Assembly: GCF_000615765.1 (NCBI RefSeq)
Contig: NZ_BAMI01000007.1
Span: 1 to 56,882, forward strand
Reading direction: 5' to 3'
From: Ligilactobacillus equi DSM 15833 = JCM 10991
Lineage (GTDB): Bacteria; Bacillota; Bacilli; Lactobacillales; Lactobacillaceae
DNA: 56,882 nucleotides
Shown here: positions 25,587 to 35,367 of the stretch, piece by piece
Layout: each line of letters opens with the position of its first letter
How positions within the stretch are numbered: the stretch's first letter is position 1
Notes under the pieces: model-generated
The model's input: the letters and a program-made list of their open reading frames with translations, nothing else
What the model was told of the DNA's origin: nothing
The model's database searches: none
Made by a program: the position numbers and the translations under genes

Positions 25587-26165
25587 TTATTCTTCTCCTA
25601 GAAAGTGGACTTGGTTATCAGTAAATGAGGCAATTTGAGCCAACGATTCAACTCTTAAGCCCGCTTGGCGAAGTGCTTGGCCCCCATTTTGAAAGGCTTT
25701 TTCAATCACAATCCCAACACCTACAACTTTGGCTTGAGCCTGGTTGGCAATTTCAACCAGCCCCTTAACCGCTTCACCATTAGCCATGAAATCATCGATG
25801 ATTAGGACTTGATCATCTGCTTGTAAGAACTTTTTATCAATACCCACAATATTTTCAACCTGTTTAGTGTATGAATAGACCTTGGAACTGTAGACCTCAC
25901 CATTTAAAATCGCACTTTTTTGCTTGCGTGCAAAGACAACAGGCACATGCAAGGCTAATCCCACCATTAAAGCCGGGGCAATTCCTGAAGATTCAACCGT
26001 TAAAATACGGGTAATCTTTTCGTTGTCAAAACGTTTGGCAAATTCTTGACCAATTTCATACATTAAATCAGAATCGATTTGGTGATTTAAAAAAGAGTTC
26101 ACCTTCAAAACATTGCCCGGTAAGACCTGACCATCTTGTTTGATTCTATCTTTGAGGTTTTCCAT
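25587..26165 (-). CDS. xpt: xanthine phosphoribosyltransferase
   Basis: A 192-residue purine salvage enzyme that makes XMP from xanthine and PRPP in the cytosol. The PRPP-binding block VLIIDDFMANGEA is near residues 124-136, and VESSGIAPALM near 60-70 forms the PPi loop region. I start at 26165 (MENLKDRI) after AAAGGA; the longer frame would run into the riboswitch expression platform. It is first gene of xpt-pbuX. Confidence 0.95.
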   Translation of the reverse strand: MENLKDRIKQDGQVLPGNVLKVNSFLNHQIDSDLMYEIGQEFAKRFDNEKITRILTVESSGIAPALMVGLALHVPVVFARKQKSAILNGEVYSSKVYSYTKQVENIVGIDKKFLQADDQVLIIDDFMANGEAVKGLVEIANQAQAKVVGVGIVIEKAFQNGGQALRQAGLRVESLAQIASFTDNQVHFLGEE

Positions 26166-26194
26166 AAATAAAAAATCCTTTCCAATTCCTAACA

Positions 26195-26300
26195 GAAAAA
26201 GGCACACTACACAAAGTATGCCTCCAGTCGCTTATAGTTCGAAGTTACGGCTCCGAGTAGAGACTTTCCTCCAATCAGGAAATTATATAAACTTTGTATT
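26195..26300 (-). ncRNA. Guanine-class purine riboswitch with terminator platform
   Basis: Minus strand from about 26290 shows the aptamer landmarks TATAAT, GTCTCTAC, CCGTAA and AACTATAAG; the C in CTAT at the ligand-pairing position indicates guanine/xanthine rather than adenine. A terminator GGCATACT/AGTGTGCC with T run follows at 26222-26195. ACAAAGT at the 5' side (26292-26298) can pair with ACTTTGT of the terminator (antiterminator). Ligand binding would therefore stop transcription of xpt-pbuX. Confidence 0.92.
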
Positions 26301-26473
26301 TTGGGAATTTTTCCCGGATATTTAATTGTCATCAGATAAAAGCCGACTTATTAAATCGTTATAGATGATTATAATTCGTTTTTTATCTAATCACATGCTA
26401 AATTCTACCATATTTTAGAATGATTGTCTGTATTTTTCTTAAAATAATTTTCTTAACACACCAAATACGCTTA

Positions 26474-26502
26474 TTGGCGTACACTAAAAACTTTGCTACA
26501 AT
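26474..26502 (+). promoter_or_regulatory. Promoter of the 66-residue protein gene
   Basis: TTGGCG (26474-26479), 17 bases, TACAAT (26497-26502) with TGC before the -10 (extended). Confidence 0.75.
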
Positions 26503-26535
26503 AATGGTTAAAATAGAAAAGAAGGAGAATTTAAG

Positions 26536-26736
26536 ATGGTTGATATTGAAAAAGAATTTCCTAACATGGATGACCCGGCAACTTTAGAAAAATATGCCCG
26601 AGAATTCATGCAAGAACAAATGTTTGGTTTTGTTCAACTGGCCCAAAAAGAAAACCCTGCCCTTTTAGCCAAAATTCGGAAATCTACACCGACTTGGCCA
26701 ATTATCAAAAAGGCCTTAGAATTAGCCGAAAAATAA
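26536..26736 (+). CDS. small conserved-looking helical protein, unknown
   Basis: A 66-residue soluble protein with its own promoter, AAGGAG ribosome site and terminator, so it is very likely a real gene. It is acidic at the start (DIEKEF) and predicted helical, with MQEQMFGFVQLAQKENPALL and a C-terminal KKALELAEK. No family recognised. It stands alone between the purine operon and a DUF4097 gene. Confidence 0.75.
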   Translation: MVDIEKEFPNMDDPATLEKYAREFMQEQMFGFVQLAQKENPALLAKIRKSTPTWPIIKKALELAEK

Positions 26737-26737
26737 G

Positions 26738-26773
26738 AAAGTCCAGCTAGTCAAATTCTAGCTGGACTTTTTA
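26738..26773. terminator. Bidirectional terminator
   Basis: AAGTCCAGCTAG and CTAGCTGGACTT form a perfect 12-bp stem with a seven-base loop, with T run after and A run before. It serves both convergent genes. Confidence 0.92.
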
Positions 26774-26774
26774 C

Positions 26775-27395
26775 TTACTTGGTTATTTCGATGTTACCTG
26801 CTTCTGTTTCAGCCTCTAAAACATTGTTACTGTGCTGTTTTTTACGGTAGGTCCCTCCCTTATCTTGATTATTTAGACTGACCGTTCCCGTCTCGGCCTC
26901 CAAATGGTAACCACTAAACGTAGTGTGGAGGCTTCGAATATTCCCTGTATCAGCTTGAAGTTCAAGACCCCGCTTAACTCGCAACTTTTTAACGGTAATA
27001 TTCCCGGCTTCTGTGCTCAATTCAGAGTGCTTTGAAAGTGATAATCCCTGCACTAAAATATCTCCAACGTCTGCTTCCACGTCTAACTTAGTCAATGGAG
27101 TCTTTGTTGGGACAATAACTATAATCTGATTATTCTGGTCCTGACGACTATCCCGCACTTCTTGTTTAATTATCAAACGTTTATTAAATTGGCTGACTTG
27201 TGGTGTGAATTTCTGTTTTCCTCGATACTTAACTTGATACTTATCTCCTGTTTTGACAGTAACTTTAGCCATGTCGGCCTCAATTTGAATGCTATTGAAA
27301 TCTTGGTTAGAGTAGTTTTGCGAAGCCTTAACTTTTACAACACAAGATAATAATACCGTCATAGCAATAACTAAACTAAAAACATACCGTTTCAT
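26775..27395 (-). CDS. secreted DUF4097-type beta-repeat protein
   Basis: A 206-residue exported protein with an N-terminal signal sequence (KRYVFSLVIAMTVLLSC...). The body is a right-handed beta repeat of short strands such as STEAGNITVKKL, QADTGNIRSL, EAETGTVSLN, EAETEAGNIEITK, typical of DUF4097 (putative adhesin/LiaG-like). Start at ATG 27395 after AAGGGGGCG; a TTG two codons earlier is less likely. DUF4097 proteins often accompany envelope-stress genes; here the neighbour is a cardiolipin synthase, which fits a membrane-stress theme. Confidence 0.82.
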   Translation of the reverse strand: MKRYVFSLVIAMTVLLSCVVKVKASQNYSNQDFNSIQIEADMAKVTVKTGDKYQVKYRGKQKFTPQVSQFNKRLIIKQEVRDSRQDQNNQIIVIVPTKTPLTKLDVEADVGDILVQGLSLSKHSELSTEAGNITVKKLRVKRGLELQADTGNIRSLHTTFSGYHLEAETGTVSLNNQDKGGTYRKKQHSNNVLEAETEAGNIEITK

Positions 27396-27471
27396 TTGCA
27401 ACGCCCCCTTATTCCAAAACCTTGTCTTTACTACTAAATTTAGTATATCATGGTGGCGTTTTCTAAGAAAT

Positions 27472-27500
27472 AAAAAAAGAACAGCTTTAAACTGTTCTTA
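27472..27500 (-). terminator. Terminator of the cardiolipin synthase gene
   Basis: Minus strand AAGAACAG/CTGTTCTT stem, seven-base loop, seven T. Confidence 0.9.
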
Positions 27501-28964
27501 AAGTGTAGCTGATAGAAGACGAGAAAAATCTTGTTTAAACTTGCGCCATAGGGACTGTGATTGAAAGTATGCTAAATCTAATTCCGTCGCTTCTTCAATA
27601 TCAGCTTCAAAAATTTTCTTTAATTGCTTGGCCTTGTGGTCATTATACATAAAGGCATTAACTTCGAAGTTCAAGAAGAAACTGCGATAATCCATGTTAG
27701 CCGATCCGACTGAAGAAATATGATCATCAGATACCATAGTTTTAGCATGTAAGAAACCTTTATCATAACGATAAATTCGCACACCGTTTTCTAAAAGATA
27801 GTGAGCATAATATTCTGTTGCTCGATAAACAAACGCGTGGTCTGGCATACAAGGAATCATAATCCGCACATCAACGCCTGATTGAGCGGCAATAACCAAA
27901 GCTTCAAGAACCGCAGCATCTGGAATTAAGTATGGACTTTGAATATAGAGATAATCTTCGGCTGAAGAAATCAATTTTTGATACCCCCGCTTAATGGACA
28001 CATGTTCATTATCAGGACCTGAGGATACAATTTGAATAGCAGTATCACCTTCAGAAGGAATTTTGTCGAATTTAAAATACTCTTCAGTGAAAGGTAACTT
28101 TTCTTTACGAGTCCGCCGACAAGACGTATTCCAGTCCATGGCAAATCTTAATTGCATAGCAGCTACGGATTCACCAATAATACGCAAGTGTGTATCACGC
28201 CAGTAACCAAATTTTTCATTCTTACTAATATATTGATCAGCAACGTTAAACCCTCCAATATAACCAAGTTTTCCATCAATAATCACTAGTTTACGGTGAT
28301 CATGGTAATTTAAACGTGGTACTGACGTCCAACGACGCGACTTAGGTGTCGAAACAAAGGCTTGCGCTTGTCCGCCTACTTTTTCAAATTCCTTGAAGGT
28401 TTTATAATTCGTTCCGTGGGAACCAAACAAGTCATATAAAATCCGTACTTTAACCCCACGTTTTTGAGCGTTTGTCAATTCTTTTAAAAGTTGCAGGCCT
28501 AAGTTATCAGAGTAAAATGAATAATATTCAACATTGATAGTTTCTTGCGCTTGCCGAATATCTTCGAATAAAGTGGCAAATTTTTCTTCCCCATCTGTAA
28601 AAATCGTAACGTGATTATTTTTGGTCAGGACAGAACCATTTGACTCTAAGAAAAAATGCACTAAACCACGTCCACTAGCTGTAATATCCGTATCATTGGT
28701 CAGCTCACGAGCATCCCACTCATCTTTTTGACGAGCGATTGCGGCTTCTAAAGTTAGTTTTTCTTGCTTTTTAATTTCAAAAATTTCTTCACTCGACATT
28801 TTACGTCCGGCAAAGGCATACAAAATAAAACCAAAAACTGGTAATACCACCAGCACCAACAACCAAGCCCAGGTAGCTGAGATTTCCCTTTTTTCCCGAA
28901 AAACCGTCACAATAGCTGCTAACAAGTTTAGATGCCAAATTATTAACAATATATTTATCAACAT
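27498..28964 (-). CDS. cls: cardiolipin synthase
   Basis: A 488-residue phospholipase-D-type cardiolipin synthase that joins two phosphatidylglycerols at the membrane. Two N-terminal hydrophobic helices (about 1-20 and 32-52) are followed by two HKD motifs: His223-Lys225-Asp230 and His406-Lys408-Asp413, each with the downstream GG/GS and N/D residues of the family. Length is normal. AGGGG precedes the ATG. It has its own terminator. Confidence 0.95.
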   Translation of the reverse strand: MLINILLIIWHLNLLAAIVTVFREKREISATWAWLLVLVVLPVFGFILYAFAGRKMSSEEIFEIKKQEKLTLEAAIARQKDEWDARELTNDTDITASGRGLVHFFLESNGSVLTKNNHVTIFTDGEEKFATLFEDIRQAQETINVEYYSFYSDNLGLQLLKELTNAQKRGVKVRILYDLFGSHGTNYKTFKEFEKVGGQAQAFVSTPKSRRWTSVPRLNYHDHRKLVIIDGKLGYIGGFNVADQYISKNEKFGYWRDTHLRIIGESVAAMQLRFAMDWNTSCRRTRKEKLPFTEEYFKFDKIPSEGDTAIQIVSSGPDNEHVSIKRGYQKLISSAEDYLYIQSPYLIPDAAVLEALVIAAQSGVDVRIMIPCMPDHAFVYRATEYYAHYLLENGVRIYRYDKGFLHAKTMVSDDHISSVGSANMDYRSFFLNFEVNAFMYNDHKAKQLKKIFEADIEEATELDLAYFQSQSLWRKFKQDFSRLLSATL

Positions 28965-29108
28965 GTGGTTTTCAACCCCTATTGCATATTTAACTAAAAT
29001 TATAGCACAAAGCTATTTTATATTCGGTAATCCATCAAAAAATTATTGACAAAATTAAACTAAAAATAGAAAATAATGATAATTAGATAAAGTGGAGGTT
29101 TTTTTACG

Positions 29109-29960
29109 ATGAAAAAAGTTGGTTACTACAATGGTAAAATAGGGCCCTTAGAAGAAATTCAAATGCCCATCACGGATCGAGCAGCTTACTTCGGGGATGG
29201 CTGCTATGATGCGACTACCTACTATAATAATAATATTTTTGCGTTTGAAGAACACCTAGATCGTTTCTATAATTCTTGCCGTCTTTTAGAGATTGACTTT
29301 CCTTTAAGTCGCCAAGAATTGAAAAAAGAAATCCAAGCTGTCGTTGATGCCAATGAAGAAGACCACGGGATGGTTTACTGGCAAACTTCACGTGGAACAG
29401 GTGTCAGAAACCACGTTTTCCCTAAAAATGCCAAGGCTAACTTAATGATTTTTTCTGTTCCAGCTGAATTGGTTGACCAAAAGACAAATTTCAAATTGAT
29501 TACCCTTGAAGATACCCGATTCTTACACTGTAATATCAAGACTTTAAACCTTATTCCTTCTGTGATTGCCAACCAAAGAGCAACTGAAGCAGGTTGTGAT
29601 GAAGTGGTCTTTCATCGTGGCGAACGGGTTACCGAATGCGCCCACAGTAATCTTTTAATTATCAAAGATGGGGTACTTTGGTCTTCTCCACGTGATAACT
29701 TAATCTTACCTGGAATTACCCTCAAGCATCTTTTGGAATTAGCGGAAGAAAATGGTATTCCAACTCGGGAAGAAGCTTATACTTTAGATGATGTGTGGAA
29801 TGCTGACGAAGTCATTGTTTCTTCTTCTATCTGTTTTGGAATCCGAACGACCGAAATTAATGGCAAATCTGTCGGAGGTAAAGACGAAGCAACCCTACGT
29901 AAATTACAGGAGGCCTACATGAATAAATACTGGGCTGACGTTGCCGAACGCCATTACTAG
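29109..29960 (+). CDS. dat: D-alanine aminotransferase
   Basis: A class IV PLP aminotransferase of 283 residues. The PLP lysine is Lys144 in CNIKTLNLIP, one residue off the Bacillus D-amino-acid transaminase. YYN near the N-terminus, RGTGVRNH at about 95-102 and ECAHSN after the cofactor lysine also fit. It makes D-glutamate or D-alanine for the cell wall. GGAGG lies 11 bases before the ATG; a strong terminator follows. A branched-chain aminotransferase is less likely from length and the RxH block. Confidence 0.92.
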   Translation: MKKVGYYNGKIGPLEEIQMPITDRAAYFGDGCYDATTYYNNNIFAFEEHLDRFYNSCRLLEIDFPLSRQELKKEIQAVVDANEEDHGMVYWQTSRGTGVRNHVFPKNAKANLMIFSVPAELVDQKTNFKLITLEDTRFLHCNIKTLNLIPSVIANQRATEAGCDEVVFHRGERVTECAHSNLLIIKDGVLWSSPRDNLILPGITLKHLLELAEENGIPTREEAYTLDDVWNADEVIVSSSICFGIRTTEINGKSVGGKDEATLRKLQEAYMNKYWADVAERHY

Positions 29961-29968
29961 AAATGATT

Positions 29969-30000
29969 AATCTCAAGTTCTTACACTTGAGATTTTTTTA
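29969..30000 (+). terminator. Terminator after dat
   Basis: AATCTCAAG and CTTGAGATT form a 9-bp stem followed by T run. Confidence 0.92.
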
Positions 30001-30101
30001 TATCAATTTTGATAATTTGCTGTATAATTTTGACATGTGTCTACGTCCTATATGTGTTAGAATCAACATGTATATCTTATAAAATTATGGGGGAATTAAA
30101 T

Positions 30102-31442
30102 ATGTCAAAAATCTTGATTGTTGGTGCCAATCATACAGGAATTGCTGCTGCCAACACGCTACTAAGTCGTTATCCTGGCCATGAAATTACCATAATTGAC
30201 CAAAATGATAATATCAGTTATCTCGGATGTGGGACGGTTTTATGGCTACAAAAATATCTTAGTGACTTTAATAGTCTTTTCTATACAAGCGCTGATGATT
30301 TCAAAAAATTAGGCGTTGATATTCACTTGCGTACACAAGTCATTGACTTAAATTTAGAGCAAAAAATTGTCACAACTAAGGACTTAGCTACTGGGGAAAA
30401 TAGTCACTTAAATTATGATAAATTACTCCTTGCAACCGGATCGTTACCAATTGCACCACAAGTTTCTGGTTTAGAATTGCGAGGTATATCTTATATTAAA
30501 TTTGCCCATGAAGTGCAAAATTTAGATGAAAAATTAGCGGACGAAAGTAAAAAGACAGTGGCTGTAATCGGAGCGGGTTATATTGGTGTTGAACTAGCCG
30601 AAGCCTTACAAAAACGGGGTAAAAAAGTTCTCTTATTTGACAAAAATGCTACTTGTTTAAGTAATTACTTCGATCCCGAATTTGCTCAAATTATCGACAA
30701 TAAAATGAAGCAAGCAGGAATTGAACGCCACTATCAAACTGAAATTACCGCCTTTAACGGTCAAAACGGCTGGGTTAAGGAAGTTGTTACCCAAGATGGC
30801 AAAAAGTATACCGTGGATTTAGTAGTTAATGCTATCGGTTTTAGACCAAACACTAATTTAGTGCGGGGAAAACTAGATATGCTAGCCAATGGTGCTATTT
30901 TGGTTAACGAGCATCAAGAAAGTAGTCACAAGGATGTCTTTGCAGCTGGGGATTGTGCAACTAGCCACCATAACGTCTTAGATAAACCCGTGTACATTGC
31001 TCTCGCTTCTCATGCTATACGAGAAGGTATTTTAGCTGGTCATGGTTTAGCTGGGGGTAGTCCCGTCTCTCCAGGTTCTCAGGGGGCAAATTCCTTACAA
31101 CTTTATGACACTAACCTAGCTGCGTGTGGTTTAACTTTGGAAACTGCTAAAGCAGCTGGATTTCAAGCGCAAGTTAGTGACTATGACGGCTTACAAGAAT
31201 TAGATTTTATGAAAAGTAACTTTAAAGTAAAGATGCGCTTAGTTTATGACCAAGCCACTCGTCGCCTTTTAGGAGCACAATTAGCTGGCAACCAAAATGT
31301 TACCTACTTCGATTATCTCTTCTCCTTAGCTCTTCAAAAACACATGACCATTGATGAGCTAGCCTTTTTAGATTTACCATTCAACTCATTTTACAGTCGT
31401 CCTTACAACAGTATTAATTTAACTGCACAAAACGCACAATAA
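30102..31442 (+). CDS. nox: NADH oxidase, H2O-forming type
   Basis: A 446-residue FAD-dependent oxidase of the disulfide-reductase-like group, reducing O2 to water with NADH. FAD motif GANHTG at 8-13, redox Cys43 in YLGCGTVLW, NAD-binding GAGYIG at about 157-162, and the second FAD motif AGDCA near 284. Start at 30102 after GGGGGAA; an in-frame ATG 93 bases earlier would lie in the promoter region (TTGACA at 30030, TGTTAGAAT at 30055). It gives NAD regeneration and O2 tolerance, and would use the same NADH pool as the reductive quinate/shikimate genes. Confidence 0.93.
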   Translation: MSKILIVGANHTGIAAANTLLSRYPGHEITIIDQNDNISYLGCGTVLWLQKYLSDFNSLFYTSADDFKKLGVDIHLRTQVIDLNLEQKIVTTKDLATGENSHLNYDKLLLATGSLPIAPQVSGLELRGISYIKFAHEVQNLDEKLADESKKTVAVIGAGYIGVELAEALQKRGKKVLLFDKNATCLSNYFDPEFAQIIDNKMKQAGIERHYQTEITAFNGQNGWVKEVVTQDGKKYTVDLVVNAIGFRPNTNLVRGKLDMLANGAILVNEHQESSHKDVFAAGDCATSHHNVLDKPVYIALASHAIREGILAGHGLAGGSPVSPGSQGANSLQLYDTNLAACGLTLETAKAAGFQAQVSDYDGLQELDFMKSNFKVKMRLVYDQATRRLLGAQLAGNQNVTYFDYLFSLALQKHMTIDELAFLDLPFNSFYSRPYNSINLTAQNAQ

Positions 31443-31451
31443 TGTTATAAT
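31443..31451 (+). promoter_or_regulatory. Extended -10 promoter of pepN
   Basis: TGTTATAAT (perfect TGnTATAAT) lies directly after the nox stop codon and about 32 bases before the pepN start. Confidence 0.7.
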
Positions 31452-31482
31452 TTGCTTAGAAAAAATGAAAGAAGGTCTAACC

Positions 31483-34001
31483 TTGACTGTGCCAAAACGT
31501 CTTTTAGAAAACTTTACACCAATTAACTACCAGCTCTACCTTGATATTAATCGCTCAGCAAAACTAATCCAAGGTAAAACCACCATCAAAGGGATAGCTA
31601 AAAATGATAAGATTTACTTACACCAAAAATTTCTCACCATTAAAACTGTGAATTATCAAGGACAAGCTTTGAAATTTAAGGTTGACGATGAAAATGAAAC
31701 TTTTAGCTTTCAGATACCACAGACTGGTGAAATTGAGCTTGAAATTACCTACCAAACTCAATTAACTGATACAATGATGGGAATCTATCCTTCTTATTAC
31801 CAGCTTAACGGTAAAAATAGGCAAATTATCGGAACTCAATTTGAAACTACCTTTGCTCGTCAAGCCTTTCCTTGTATAGATGAACCAGCGGCTAAAGCTA
31901 CTTTTGAGTTGGCCTTGAAATTTGATGAGATGCCTGGTGAAACAGTTTTGGCTAATATGCCTGAAAAAGCCTGTCAAGATGGAGTGCACTACTTCTTACC
32001 AACAGTTAAGATGTCTACCTATCTCGTAGCCTTTGCTTTTGGAGAATTACAGGCAAAATATGCTGAAACTAAAAGTGGTGTAAAAATCGGTGTCTTCGCT
32101 ACCAAGCTCACCAGGCTAAAGAATTAGAGTTTGCCTTGGATATTGCCACCCGTTCTATCGAGTTCTTTGAAGACTACTACCAAACTCCATACCCGCTTCC
32201 TCATAGTTGGCAATTGGCTTTACCTGACTTCTCAGCTGGAGCCATGGAAAATTGGGGCTTGGTCACTTACCGTGAAGCTTACTTAACTCTTGACCCTGAT
32301 AACACCCCGCTTTCAACCAAACAAGTAGTAGCATCTGTGATTGCCCACGAATTAGCACATCAATGGTTTGGGGATTTAGTCACCATGAATTGGTGGGATG
32401 ATTTATGGCTTAACGAAAGCTTTGCCAACATGATGGAATACGTGGCCTTAGATGCTCTCCAACCAGACTGGCATATCTGGGAAATGTTCCAACAATCCGA
32501 AGTTTCTGTTGCTCTTAACCGAGATGCAACTGCCGGAGTCCAAGCTGTCCATGTTGAAGTTGAGGACCCAGCTGAAATTGATTCTATCTTTGATAGCGCG
32601 ATTGTTTATGCCAAAGGTTCTCGCCTCTTAGTAATGGTACGCGATTTAATCGGAGATGATGCTTTACGGACGGGCTTGAAAAATTACTTTGCCCAACATC
32701 AATATGCTAATTCGGTTGGCGACGACCTCTGGCAAGCTCTAGAAGATGCTTCCAACATGGAGATCAAAAAAATTATGCACGCGTGGCTACAAGAGCCTGG
32801 TTACCCGGTCTTAAAAGCGAGCGTTCAGAACGGGCGCCTTATCTTAGCACAAAGTCAATTTTTTGTGGGGCAACATCCAGAAAGTAAAAATATTTGGCCT
32901 TTACCACTCCATGCTAATTTTGCAACTCCAAAACTAATGGATCAAGCCCAACTTGATTTAGGTGATTACCAAACCTTACGGCAAGCCGTAGGGCAACCAT
33001 TACGCTTCAATTTAGGAGCTAACAGTCATTTTATCGTACAATACGACACTACCCTGTGGAAAGATCTCAAGTCTCATTTGGCTGACTTAGATGCCATTAG
33101 CCAGAGACAAATTCTTCAAGACTACCAACTCTTAGCTAAAGGAATGGTAGCTTCTTACGCGGATATAATTGACTTACTCGAAATTTTAGCAGATAGCCAC
33201 TCAGCTATGGTCACAGCCAAGGTTTATGAAGTAGCCCATGATTTGAAACAATTTGTCACACCACAAAGTACTGAAGAGACTGCCCTCAAATCCTTCTACA
33301 AACGCTTATCAGCTAAAAACGCTCAACGTCTTGGTTTAACCAAACAAATTAGTGAAAGTAACGACGATTTACTTAGTCGCCCTATCGTACTCAAGGCTGC
33401 ACTTTACGGTCACAATGAAGAAATCATTGATCAATTACACCAAATCTTTATCAGCCGGGATAATCTTTTAGCCTTACCATCCGACATTCGGGGCTTGATT
33501 TTGAGTAATGAGGTACAAAACTTTGGGACGAAAAAACTTTTAGATAACTTCTTTGAGACCTATCAAACTACTAGCGATCCTTCCCTAAAGGTTGACTTAC
33601 GCGCCGCTCTATGTGGTAGCGATGATCAAAAATTCTTGAAGAAGCTTGTTGGCGCTTTTAAAGATGCTAGCTTAATTAAGCCACAAGATTTACGAGCTTG
33701 GTACTCTGGCCTTCTCGCTAATGGTCAGGGTCAAAACCTCGCTTGGAACTGGATTCGTGATGATTGGACTTGGCTAGAGGCTACCGTTGGAGGAGACATG
33801 TCTTTCACTTCTTATCTGACCGTCACTGCTAATATTTTAGCGACTAAAACTCGACTCCAAGAATTCAAGGAGTTCTTCTTACCTAAGCAAAATCAACCAG
33901 GTTTGGGAAGGGAAATCACCATGGATATCAATGTGATTGAAAATCGAGTTAACTTAATCTCTCAGCAAAAGAAGGCTGTTTTAGCTCAATTATTATCCTA
34001 A
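31483..34001 (+). pseudogene. pepN: aminopeptidase N (M1), frameshifted
   Basis: Lysyl/alanyl aminopeptidase of family M1, ~839 residues if repaired, used in peptide utilisation. GAMEN motif (SAGAMENWG), zinc site HELAHQWFG with the third ligand Glu in LNESFANMMEY, and an ERAP1-like C-terminal domain are all intact. Residues 1-214 and the remainder are in different frames; one missing G at about 32107 (AAGCTCAC for AAGGCTCAC) restores ATKAHQAKELEF. I start at TTG 31483, seven bases after GAAGG; an ATG at 31465 overlaps that ribosome site. As PepN is a core enzyme of lactobacilli, a base-call error must be considered. Confidence 0.9.
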
Positions 34002-34020
34002 ACTCAAAAGCCTCATAACT

Positions 34021-34073
34021 TAAAAACCTTAAGAAATTCCGTTTTCAAAGACGCCTATTTCTTAAGGTTTTTA
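34021..34073. terminator. Bidirectional terminator, member of a dispersed repeat
   Basis: AAAAACCTTAAGAAAT and ATTTCTTAAGGTTTTT form a perfect 16-bp stem with an ~18-base loop. It lies between convergent pepN and the exonuclease gene. A related sequence is at 46294-46372. Confidence 0.9.
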
Positions 34074-34115
34074 TTATTGATAACTCTTAAAATTTCTAGC
34101 CTTTTTTGCTAGTGA

Positions 34116-34943
34116 CTACAGATTAATTTCAAGTTTAATAGGTGTATGATCTTGACGGTCACCAGAATCGAGCATAACCGAAGCAGTAACTTTATCTAAA
34201 ATGTTGTCACTAACTAGCCAATAATCAATCCGCCAACCAGAATTATTAATTTTACTAGTTTTAGCTCTTTGAGCCCACCAAGAGTAAACATTCTTAGTAT
34301 CAGGATGCAAAGCTCGGAAACTATCGCTAAAACCAGCCGCTAATAGATTGGTAAAGCCCGACCGTTCTTCATCAGTGAAACCGGCAGAATGATGATTACT
34401 AGCAGGGTGAGCTAAATCAATTTCTTGGTGCGCGACGTTGAAGTCTCCACTCGCTAAAACTGGCTTACGACTTGCTAAATCAACTAAGTATTGGCGGTAC
34501 TTTTCATCCCAAACTTGTCTTGAAGCTAGACGTTTTAGCTCACTACCAGCATTTGGAGTATAAACTTGGGTTACATAGTAATTCTCAAATTCTAAGGTAA
34601 TAATTCGACCCTCTTGATCCATAGTATCGGGAGCCCCAATTTCCGGATAAGTAACTACGGGCATTAATTTTTTACGGTAAAGATACATCGTACCCGCATA
34701 CCCTTTACGTGCCGGTTCAATTGAAGAACGCCACACAACTTCATAATCAGGAAAGTATTCCCTTAAGATTGTCAGATGTTTTTTCGTAGGACCTTTGGCC
34801 GATAATTTAGTTTCTTGAATGGCTAAGATGTCAGGGTCTTCAGTTTGAATAGTTTTTAACACTTGGCGACTCATTTGCGCTCGCGCAGAGTCACTCGTTA
34901 AAGCTGCGTTAATGGAATCAATGTTCCAAGATATAAGTTTCAC
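34116..34943 (-). CDS. xth: exodeoxyribonuclease III / AP endonuclease
   Basis: A 275-residue Xth-type DNA repair nuclease of the endonuclease-exonuclease-phosphatase fold. In order: WNIDSINA, AIQETKLS with the metal-binding Glu, TQVYTPNAG, GDFNVA with catalytic Asp/Asn, GWRIDYWLVS and the terminal DHTPI with catalytic Asp-His. It follows a small membrane protein gene by 18 bases and may be co-transcribed with it. Confidence 0.94.
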   Translation of the reverse strand: MKLISWNIDSINAALTSDSARAQMSRQVLKTIQTEDPDILAIQETKLSAKGPTKKHLTILREYFPDYEVVWRSSIEPARKGYAGTMYLYRKKLMPVVTYPEIGAPDTMDQEGRIITLEFENYYVTQVYTPNAGSELKRLASRQVWDEKYRQYLVDLASRKPVLASGDFNVAHQEIDLAHPASNHHSAGFTDEERSGFTNLLAAGFSDSFRALHPDTKNVYSWWAQRAKTSKINNSGWRIDYWLVSDNILDKVTASVMLDSGDRQDHTPIKLEINL

Positions 34944-34961
34944 TTTTTCACCTACTTGTTT

Positions 34962-35225
34962 TTATTCTTTAAAATATTTAATCGCAAAAATTCCAGCTTC
35001 TGCTAAAGCCACAATCACTAGGCCAAAAATTACGACTTGCCAGTCTCCAAAATTCTTGTATGAAAAAATTAGAATCCACACAGCCAACATGAGACTTGCT
35101 AGCAATGCAAGATTGCGCCCAATAATGAGAACGAATTTTAAAATTTTAAAACCAGACTGTTGAAATTTCTCTTTAAGAGTAGTGGGCTCAGCCTGATGGG
35201 TTCGTCTTCCTTGAATTGTAATCAC
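34962..35225 (-). CDS. small membrane protein, unknown; start uncertain
   Basis: About 87 residues: a polar start (GRRTHQAEPTTLKEK), then two hydrophobic helices (LKFVLIIGRNLALLASLMLAV; WQVVIFGLVIVALAEAGIF). The frame is open far upstream, but an extended -10 (TGCTATACT, 35242-35247 and the TG before it) implies transcription from about 35235, so upstream ATGs cannot be used. The first possible codon is the GTG at 35225, which is very close to AAAGAAAGG; an ATT nine bases later is spaced better. Function unknown. Confidence 0.6.
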   Translation of the reverse strand: MITIQGRRTHQAEPTTLKEKFQQSGFKILKFVLIIGRNLALLASLMLAVWILIFSYKNFGDWQVVIFGLVIVALAEAGIFAIKYFKE

Positions 35226-35367
35226 CCTTTCTTTACCTATAAGTATAGCACAACCTTTACTTTTCATAAGTTCTACCATCTTGCTTTTCATTAAAATATT
35301 CTCATGAAATCTACCTTCTCTTAGCGTTATAATAAAGGACAATTATATATTATTTATAGAAGGGAAT

